The position numbers and the translations under genes are program-made. From Lachnospiraceae bacterium (GTDB lineage Bacteria > Bacillota > Clostridia > Lachnospirales > Lachnospiraceae), in assembly GCA_026169045.1 (NCBI GenBank), contig JAPFDH010000125.1, positions 1 through 47,717 of the forward strand: a stretch of DNA of 47,717 nt, in the 5' to 3' direction. Positions 42,176 to 47,717 of the stretch are shown piece by piece. How positions within the stretch are numbered: position 1 is the stretch's first letter; each line of letters opens with the position of its first letter. The notes below the pieces were generated by a model, which had not been told where the DNA came from, did no database searches, and saw only the letters and a list, made by a program, of their open reading frames with translations.

Positions 42176-42724
42176 TCATTTTTCTTCTTTCCTATTTACG
42201 GCATTGGACCGATCCAGTTTTTTAAAAAGCATTACCGCTAAACCACCGCAAAGTATTCCAAGTACGCATCCACCCAAAACATCCGTAGGAAAATGCACAT
42301 ATAAATACATTCTTGAAAAAGCAATCAGTACTGCTAAAACAAAACTGATATACCAATACTTTTCTTTTCTCAGATACAAAACCGTTACCACAGCAAATGA
42401 AATCGCTGTATGACCGGATGGAAAGGAAGGATCTTGTGGCGGTGAAATCAAAAGAACGATATTCGGATTCACCTCAAATGGACGCATGCGATCAACCAAT
42501 GGTTTCAATATGCCATTACATAAAACCGCATCAATCACCATGGCTGCCACCAGAATCATCCCGGTCGTCCGATGTTTTTTACTAATCATAAGGGCACATG
42601 CAAGAATAATCCATATCATTCCGGCATTTCCCAACGCAGTAATCGCTGGCATAATTCCATCTAATATTTCATTTCTGATGTTTTCTTGTATAAAGTTTAA
42701 AACTGTCCATTCCCATGTACCCAT
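42176..42724 (-). CDS. PAP2-family membrane phosphatase
   Basis: 182 residues with five or six membrane helices. The three lipid-phosphatase motifs are present: KPLVDRMRP, PSFPSGHT and SRMYLYVHFPTDV. It may recycle undecaprenyl diphosphate (BcrC-like) or dephosphorylate another lipid. The start at 42724 is an ATG after AAAGGAAG; a TTG two codons earlier is possible. A dyad (ACAGA...TCTGT, 42807-42822) lies upstream. Confidence 0.9.
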   Translation of the reverse strand: MGTWEWTVLNFIQENIRNEILDGIMPAITALGNAGMIWIILACALMISKKHRTTGMILVAAMVIDAVLCNGILKPLVDRMRPFEVNPNIVLLISPPQDPSFPSGHTAISFAVVTVLYLRKEKYWYISFVLAVLIAFSRMYLYVHFPTDVLGGCVLGILCGGLAVMLFKKLDRSNAVNRKEEK

Positions 42725-42937
42725 AACCAACTTCCTTTCTTACTTTCTCTTATCTTTTCCGTACTCATTGTTCCATTTTCCCGCCTAAACCATGCATTTT
42801 ATCGTGACAGATATCCGTCTGTACTGTCAAATCCTCATCAATTACACGATCGATCTAGCTACCATTATACTGAAAATCATACAAAAAGAATAGATCTTTT
42901 CCCTGCAATCACAAATTACCGTTTTCAGATGCAATAT

Positions 42938-42975
42938 CACAAAAATGCGGTATGGCACAAAATACCATACCGCAT
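42938..42975 (-). terminator. Terminator of the amt-asnB operon
   Basis: On the minus strand ATGCGGTATGG (complement of 42965-42975) pairs perfectly with CCATACCGCAT (complement of 42945-42955), followed by TTTTTGTGA. Confidence 0.88.
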
Positions 42976-43016
42976 ACGTATCATATATTCATGTTTTATC
43001 TATAATTTCTCTTATC

Positions 43017-44597
43017 TCAGACTCCGCTGTCTCCATAATTGGCCAAGACTCTTGCCGAAGGATCATTCACCTTACATCCTTCCCAGGTCTGATTGGGCAT
43101 CCAAAAATCTTTAATCATCTCTCCCTGACCGGGATAAAACCGTTCAAACCATTCCCGGTACAGTAAAGACTCCTTAGTAAATGGTGCAGCATGTATATAG
43201 GAATGTCTTTTTTCTTCAAACTCTGTATCCGTATATTTTTCTTCCGCGTATTCCTTTAAGTAGTCTACCATAGAATGGCCTACTGCATCAGAGAACGCTG
43301 CTTTTTCACGCATTAACAAATTCCACGGAAGATAGTCTCCTTCAAATGCATGACGAAGCAAATATTTTCCTTTTCCATAAACATTACGCTTCTTTTCCGG
43401 ATCCACACACATAACATACGATACAAAATCCAAATCTCCAAATGGAACGCGTGCTTCCATGGAATGAACACTAATACAGCGATCGGCCCTTAACACATCA
43501 TACATATGAAGTTCTTTCACACGTTTAACCGATTCCTGCTGAAATTCATCTGCTGACGGTGCAAAATCTGTATATTTATACCCGAACAATTCATCTGAAA
43601 TTTCTCCGGTCAGCAAAACCCGTATATCCGTTGTTTCATGAATAGCCCGGGTAATTAAGAACATACCGATTGATGCCCGAATCGTAGTAATATCAAATGT
43701 ACCAAGAGCTTTTATGACCTCAGGAAGTGCCTTTATCACATCTTCCTTTGTCATTATAATTTCTGTATGATCACTGCCGATATATTCGGCCGCTTCCTTT
43801 GCATATTTAAGATCAATTGCATCTTCTTTCATCCCAATGGCAAAGGTTCGAATTGGCTTTTTTAATAACTTAGCAGAAATGGCACATACCAGTGAGGAAT
43901 CCAACCCACCGCTTAACAGAAATCCTACAGGTGCATCTGAATCCAACCGTTTTTTTACACCTGCCACCAATTTATCATGGATCTTTTGGCATACGGTTTC
44001 CAGGTCATCCATACAAACAGAAGATACATGGGTAATATCACGGTAACAGATAAATTCTCCATTCTTATAATAGTGTCCCGGAGGAAATGGCATGATTTTC
44101 TCACATAAATCCACCAGATTTTTTGCTTCGCTGGCAAACATAATGTTTCCCCTTGGATCAAAACCATAATAAAGAGGACGGATCCCAATGGGATCTCTTG
44201 CTGCAATCCATGTACCTGTTTTTCCTTCGTATAATACCAGTGCAAATTCAGCATCCAGCATAGAGAACATTTCGATCCCATATTCTTTCCAAAGAGGAAG
44301 TAAAATTTCACAGTCACTGCCACTTTGAAAAGAATATCCTATATTTTCCAGCTTTTTCTTTGTTTCCCGAAAGCCGTACAATTCTCCGTTGCATACCAGA
44401 CTATTTCCGTCCCGGCAGAAGGGCTGCATCCCCTCATCCGTCAATCCCATAATAGACAAACGCTGAAATCCCATGATTCCTTTTCCGGTATCCAAGATCC
44501 TCATACCATCCGGTCCGCGTGAAACCGTCTTTTTTAAACCTTCCGTAAATTGCTTTCGATCTGCCAAATCTGTGCACCATGCCATAATTGAACACAT
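43017..44597 (-). CDS. asnB: Asparagine synthetase B (glutamine-hydrolysing)
   Basis: Makes asparagine from aspartate, ATP and glutamine-derived ammonia; 526 residues. The N-terminal glutaminase starts MCSIMAW with Cys2 as nucleophile, and has SRGPDG, GFQRLSIM and NGELYG. The synthetase half has FLLSGGLDSSLV (PP-loop, near 230) and GEISDELFGY. It lies 35 bp after amt, as one nitrogen operon. The start follows GGGAGG with a 12-base gap. Confidence 0.95.
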   Translation of the reverse strand: MCSIMAWCTDLADRKQFTEGLKKTVSRGPDGMRILDTGKGIMGFQRLSIMGLTDEGMQPFCRDGNSLVCNGELYGFRETKKKLENIGYSFQSGSDCEILLPLWKEYGIEMFSMLDAEFALVLYEGKTGTWIAARDPIGIRPLYYGFDPRGNIMFASEAKNLVDLCEKIMPFPPGHYYKNGEFICYRDITHVSSVCMDDLETVCQKIHDKLVAGVKKRLDSDAPVGFLLSGGLDSSLVCAISAKLLKKPIRTFAIGMKEDAIDLKYAKEAAEYIGSDHTEIIMTKEDVIKALPEVIKALGTFDITTIRASIGMFLITRAIHETTDIRVLLTGEISDELFGYKYTDFAPSADEFQQESVKRVKELHMYDVLRADRCISVHSMEARVPFGDLDFVSYVMCVDPEKKRNVYGKGKYLLRHAFEGDYLPWNLLMREKAAFSDAVGHSMVDYLKEYAEEKYTDTEFEEKRHSYIHAAPFTKESLLYREWFERFYPGQGEMIKDFWMPNQTWEGCKVNDPSARVLANYGDSGV

Positions 44598-44632
44598 AAC
44601 CCCAACTACCTCCCTATCTTATCCTCTATGAT

Positions 44633-46315
44633 TCAATCTCCTTGAAGAGCATCATAACCTTCTTCTCCTGTCCTGACTTTGACCACATTTTCCACATGGT
44701 ATACAAAAATCTTTCCATCACCTATATTTCCTGTATATAGAACATTTCTCACTGTTTCAATAACAGAAGGAACAGGAACTTTGCTGACAACTACTTCCAA
44801 CTTCAGTTTTGGCAAAAGAGCTGCTTCTTCTATCTGAATACCACGATAATAATTAACATGTCCCTTCTGCGTACCACACCCCATTACCTGTGTAATGGTC
44901 ATTCCCGTAATACCCAAAGAATACAGTGCATTTTTTAAATCAATAAACCGTGCCTGATTAAATACAACAACAACCTTACTGATTGGCGCATCTGTAAAAG
45001 TTTTTTCCGATTTAACCGTTTCCACCGGAATTGCTTTTTCCACAGAGACCGATTTCATGGTATCCGTTTTTCCCGTCATAACCATTGGCATAAAATCGGC
45101 ATAAGAACTGCTCAGATTATGCTCGGTAACATCCAATCCCTTTGTCTCTTCTTCCACACTGGCACGTAATCCGATAGTATGCTTGATAAGCTGAAAAACA
45201 AGGATCATCGTGATGCCAACCCATACAATCACTGATACTACTCCCAAAAGCTGAATTCCCAGATAATGGAATCCGCCTCCATATAAAAGTCCGCCCTGGG
45301 TGGAAAATATTCCTACTAAAATCGTTCCGGTAGCACCGCAAAATCCGTGAACACCAATTGCACCAACCGGATCATCAATCTTACATACCTTGTCGATAAA
45401 TTCTATTCCAAATACAACAACAAATGCTGCTATCAGTCCGATGAAAAAAGCACCAAATGCATCAACCTGGTCACATCCTGCGGTAATAGCTACCAGACCA
45501 GCCAGTGAACCATTCAATGTCATGGAAATATCCGGTTTCTTATAACGTATCCAAGTAATAATCATAACTGCCACCGTAGCTGTAGCAGCTGAAAGATTTG
45601 TGGTTACAAAAATATTTCCTGCTGAAAAAATTGCATCTCCCTCCATGGATACAGTGGAACATCCGTTAAAGCCAAACCAACAAAACCACAAAATGAAAAC
45701 TCCCAAAGCTCCAAGTGTTAAACTATGTCCCAAAATCGCATTGGGCTTTCCATCTTTTGTATATTTTCCAATACGAGGTCCCAAAATTTTGGCTCCCACA
45801 AGAGCTGCCACACCACCGCACATATGCACTGCCGTTGAACCGGCAAAATCATGAAATCCTAGCTGGGCCAGCCATCCGCCACCCCAAATCCAGTGTCCTG
45901 AAATAGGATAAACAACTGCGCTGATCACCGCACTGTAAATGCAATAGGAAATAAATTTGGTACGTTCCGCCATGGCACCAGATACAATTGTAGCCGCCGT
46001 AGCACAAAACACAGTCTGAAAAATCAGAAATGCCGGAAGCGGAACACCGGACGGGAGAACGGATGAATAATCACCCTGTACAAAAAAATCAAATGTTCCA
46101 AAAAATGCTCCTGCGCCGCCAAACATAATTCCAAATCCTGTAAACCAAAATAACGGAGTCCCAATGGCAAAATCCATCAGATTTTTCATGATAATATTTC
46201 CGGCGTTTTTAGCTCTCGTAAAACCGGTTTCTACCATAGCAAATCCTGCCTGCATAAAGAAAACCAAAGCCGCCCCCAGAAGAACCCATATTTTGTTAAC
46301 TGCTGAATATTCCAT
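44633..46315 (-). CDS. amt: Ammonium transporter fused to a P-II signalling domain
   Basis: 560 residues. Residues ~1-400 are an Amt/MEP/Rh channel with eleven membrane helices: GFAMVETGFTRAKNAGNIIMKN, the twin-His helices (SGHWIWGGGWLAQLGFHDFAGSTAVHMCGG), and GAIGVHGFCGATG. After a linker, ISKVVVVFNQARFIDLKNALYSLGITGMT begins a PII (GlnB/GlnK) domain (about 455-560) with a T-loop GTQKGHVNYYRG and IGDGKIFVYHVENVV. In most bacteria GlnK is separate and plugs Amt from the cytoplasm; here the valve is built in. Start: ATG at 46315, nine bases after GGAGG; a GTG at 46321 is too close to that site. Its long leader is structured. Confidence 0.93.
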   Translation of the reverse strand: MEYSAVNKIWVLLGAALVFFMQAGFAMVETGFTRAKNAGNIIMKNLMDFAIGTPLFWFTGFGIMFGGAGAFFGTFDFFVQGDYSSVLPSGVPLPAFLIFQTVFCATAATIVSGAMAERTKFISYCIYSAVISAVVYPISGHWIWGGGWLAQLGFHDFAGSTAVHMCGGVAALVGAKILGPRIGKYTKDGKPNAILGHSLTLGALGVFILWFCWFGFNGCSTVSMEGDAIFSAGNIFVTTNLSAATATVAVMIITWIRYKKPDISMTLNGSLAGLVAITAGCDQVDAFGAFFIGLIAAFVVVFGIEFIDKVCKIDDPVGAIGVHGFCGATGTILVGIFSTQGGLLYGGGFHYLGIQLLGVVSVIVWVGITMILVFQLIKHTIGLRASVEEETKGLDVTEHNLSSSYADFMPMVMTGKTDTMKSVSVEKAIPVETVKSEKTFTDAPISKVVVVFNQARFIDLKNALYSLGITGMTITQVMGCGTQKGHVNYYRGIQIEEAALLPKLKLEVVVSKVPVPSVIETVRNVLYTGNIGDGKIFVYHVENVVKVRTGEEGYDALQGD

Positions 46316-46347
46316 AACCACATTCCTCCCATTTCATGTCGAACGAT

Positions 46348-46473
46348 GCACACGGCTCGTTGTCTGCGCGTAAACGCTGAGAAACACGCTTTGCGAGTTT
46401 CTCACGTTCGCGAACAGTCGCCGTATGTGTATGCAAGCATCCGCACACAGCTCGTTGTCTGCGCGTAAATAAA
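46348..46473 (+). repeat. Family B repeats B3 and B2 flanking a perfect hairpin
   Basis: Two partial copies in one orientation: B3 (46348-46374, GCACACGGCTCGTTGTCTG on) and B2 (46427-46473). Between them is a perfect hairpin, TGAGAAAC (46378-46385) and GTTTCTCA (46397-46404) with CGC-TTT-GCG inside, and a TTCGCGAA palindrome. B2 matches B1 at 20504-20548 and, like it, abuts a terminator stem. All of this lies in the amt leader. Confidence 0.65.
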
Positions 46474-46475
46474 AA

Positions 46476-46521
46476 AGAGATATACAATCCGATTTCACTC
46501 GGCTGTACACCTCTTCGTGTA
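46476..46521 (-). promoter_or_regulatory. Attenuator-like leader of amt: two hexaloop hairpins and a terminator
   Basis: On the minus strand TACAC-GAAGAG-GTGTA (46506-46521) is followed by CCGA-GTGAAA-TCGG (46489-46502), both with six-base loops. The second lies at the top of a longer stem (AGAGGTGTACA with TGTATATCTCT, 46476-46514) that ends in TTTTTT. The first hairpin shares its 3' arm with the terminator's 5' arm, so the two exclude each other. Such pairs recall ANTAR-protein antiterminator sites, though the loops lack the A1/G4 consensus. It may instead only stop read-through from upstream. Confidence 0.55.
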
Positions 46522-46538
46522 TGCGTTCGACTATTCAC

Positions 46539-46544
46539 ATTTTA
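46539..46544 (-). promoter_or_regulatory. Possible -10 of the amt-asnB promoter
   Basis: TAAAAT on the minus strand (complement of 46539-46544). The -35 position is only a T run, so activation by a regulator would be needed or the promoter lies elsewhere. Transcription would begin near 46531, just before the first leader hairpin. Confidence 0.35.
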
Positions 46545-47028
46545 TCACATGTTCTTTCGCGAAAAAACAAAAAAAACAACGACACCTATTTTTTAGAAGC
46601 GCCATTGCTTTTATGCGCTATATTATAATTCCAACTTCCGAAAAAAGTCAATACCTAAAATTTCCCCAAAAAAATTTTTCAAATCTTATATTCATATAAC
46701 TCATTACCAAATCTTCTTAATTCAAGTCTATTTGTAACAAAATATATACAATTTTCCATTTTACTCCTTATCTTTTTTATTCATTCTTCCTATTACTAAA
46801 ATTGTTAAACAATCAACTTCCTTACTGACAATTACTGTAACAATAGACTTTCTTTTTTCTAAACGCGTTAATGATTTGTCATTTATTATTTCTATAATAG
46901 TCGTTCTTATTTTCTTCTTTGAATTTTTAAAATGCATTATCCTTTTTTCAAAGGCAAATTTTACTCAAAAACAAAAAAACTTCTTAATAAATTTTCTATG
47001 AACGTAAAAACTACCTCTCTCAGAAAAA
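46545..47028. other. AT-rich intergenic region without recognisable genes
   Basis: About 480 bp of very AT-rich DNA. I see no ORF with a ribosome site, no good hairpin-T terminator for the upstream gene, and no copy of repeat families A, B or C. The base composition is lower in GC than in most of the window. Confidence 0.5.
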
Positions 47029-47508
47029 TTACAATGTTTCAACGAACATCAGCAATTTGTTTGAGATACTCTTTATTTCCTTAATCAGAAGATTTCCATC
47101 CGAGAGATCAACAGATTCCTCTAATGTAACACGCAAAATATAATCTTTCCTGGTAGGATTGTCAGTTAACTCAAAGGAAATATTTTTCCCTTTTAACAAA
47201 TCATAATACTTTGACTGATAGTTCCTGTTATATCCAGAAAGCCATACTTCAAACTGAAAATTACTGTGGACAAAAACAACTGCCATCTTCAGTCCTTTTT
47301 CTTTTAAATTCTTATTCGTAAACAAAAAATAGGAATAATCCATTTCGTTTTCTACAATATTCCCCTGAAATTTATACTCAGGCATACTTTTTTCAAGCGA
47401 AAGTCGAATATAACGAAATAATTTTATAAATTCCTGATAAGCTTCTCTTAAGTTGGTTGTTTGTAGCAATTCTTTATATTCTGACAGCAAATCCACATCA
47501 AAATTCAT
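47029..47508 (-). CDS. Hypothetical protein (DUF7000-like)
   Basis: 159 residues, no signal peptide or membrane helix. LREAYQEFIKLFRYIRLSLEKSMPEYKFQGNI and MDYSYFLFTNKNLKEKGLKMAVVFVHSNFQFEVWLSGYNR resemble a small uncharacterised Firmicute family (I recall it as DUF7000). Alternating short strands and an aromatic centre suggest a compact alpha/beta fold. No ribosome site is convincing upstream of the ATG at 47508. It is AT-rich and lies next to a possible insertion sequence, so it may be accessory DNA. Confidence 0.6.
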   Translation of the reverse strand: MNFDVDLLSEYKELLQTTNLREAYQEFIKLFRYIRLSLEKSMPEYKFQGNIVENEMDYSYFLFTNKNLKEKGLKMAVVFVHSNFQFEVWLSGYNRNYQSKYYDLLKGKNISFELTDNPTRKDYILRVTLEESVDLSDGNLLIKEIKSISNKLLMFVETL

Positions 47509-47582
47509 GTATTAGCACTCCAAAAAATCATTTACAATTCCGTTCTAATTTTATCACACTTTTTTCTTTACGGACATAATAA

Positions 47583-47655
47583 AAAATAGGCTTCGCCTAT
47601 TCAACTCCCCTTCCCCTCAATCTTGAGGGGTTAGGGGTTTCTTTTTTTTCATTTT
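47583..47655 (+). terminator. Two hairpins upstream of the right-edge gene
   Basis: AATAGGC-TTC-GCCTATT, then CCCCT-T-CCCCTCAA-TC-TTGAGGGG-TT-AGGGG, followed by TTTCTTTTTTTT. The second is a very stable terminator. Placed just before a likely transposase start, it would block read-through from outside, as many insertion sequences do. Confidence 0.7.
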
Positions 47656-47671
47656 CATGCATAATAGAGTT

Positions 47672-47717
47672 ATGAATATTTTACAAAGAATCTTTACCGA
47701 CTATTATGAAGAAATTA
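47672..47717 (+). CDS. Start of a possible IS91-type transposase (partial)
   Basis: The ATG at 47672 opens a frame running off the right edge and reading MNILQRIFTDYYEEI. This start resembles, from memory, that of IS91-type zinc-binding transposases in Clostridia. Only 15 residues are visible, and no clear ribosome site precedes it, so the call is tentative. Confidence 0.35.
   Translation, partial: MNILQRIFTDYYEEI

Noticed and set aside
42805-42829. Dyad TGACAGA/TCTGT upstream of the PAP2 gene as a promoter-operator
   Set aside because: A TTGACA is present on the minus strand but no -10 stands at 16-18 bp, so I keep it only as an unexplained dyad.
46520-46620. Sigma-54 promoter for amt
   Set aside because: I looked for TGGCAC-N5-TTGC and did not find it.
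1-47717. CRISPR array, tRNA gene, prophage or complete insertion sequence
   Set aside because: No regularly spaced direct repeats, no cloverleaf with CCA-like acceptor, and no integrase or phage genes were seen; the dispersed repeats are palindromic and irregularly spaced.

Overview
The window looks like chromosomal DNA of a low-to-mid GC, Gram-positive anaerobe of the Clostridia, most likely a Lachnospiraceae. This rests on strong AGGAGG ribosome sites, TTGACA/TATAAT promoters, many Rho-independent terminators, and a typical gene set (CsoR-CopA, CmpB-family membrane protein, GldG/DUF4340 transporter, SerC-SerA-DUF1015, Amt-PII). The genus cannot be fixed from the sequence alone.

Layout. 1-740: the 5' end of a 16S rRNA gene reading leftwards, with tandem rRNA promoters. 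739-3700: copper homeostasis operon csoR-copA, whose CopA carries a CopZ-like domain at its C terminus. 3700-5900: a hairpin-rich intergenic block, then the tRNA-modification pair tcdA-ttcA. 5900-8410: a CmpB-family membrane protein and a membrane glycosyltransferase. 8640-11550: leuCD and a divergent LysR gene. 11559-16505: a small lipoprotein and a four-gene GldG-type ABC transporter operon. 16900-20500: serine operon serC-serA-DUF1015. 20600-23371: a cytoplasmic heparinase-like lyase after a nuclease-like/winged-helix protein. 23700-27600: pncB-malQ-plsC. 27553-30882: zinc-ribbon protein, TPM protein, cyclophilin and GNAT. 30883-31562: repeats and a candidate sRNA. 31563-34852: YhfC-like protein, cold-shock protein, Hsp33, methyltransferase. 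35084-36961: GntR-ABC module with a visible autoregulated promoter. 37108-42724: MATE, CoA-disulfide reductase-rhodanese, DppA, pentapeptide-repeat protein, PAP2 phosphatase. 43017-46540: nitrogen operon amt(PII)-asnB behind a structured leader. 46540-47717: AT-rich gap, a hypothetical gene, and the start of a possible IS91-type transposase.

The signal not explained by ordinary genes is a set of dispersed intergenic repeats. Family A (about 165 bp, 13-bp terminal inverted repeats, multi-hairpin, no ORF) has three full copies, one deletion derivative and one fragment. The arms of its central hairpin differ between copies but keep pairing. Family C (54 bp and derivatives) has ends resembling family A and lies directly beside one A copy. 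Family B (about 45 bp) lies directly next to terminator hairpins at two sites. One A copy supplies the last codons and stop of ttcA.

Other points of note are an ideally spaced internal Shine-Dalgarno before the CopZ-like domain of copA, a two-hexaloop attenuator-like leader before amt, an orphan plus-strand transcript with a C-rich anti-Shine-Dalgarno segment (candidate sRNA), and terminators that lie inside the coding 3' ends of convergent genes. All functional calls come from reading motifs by eye; no database search was run.
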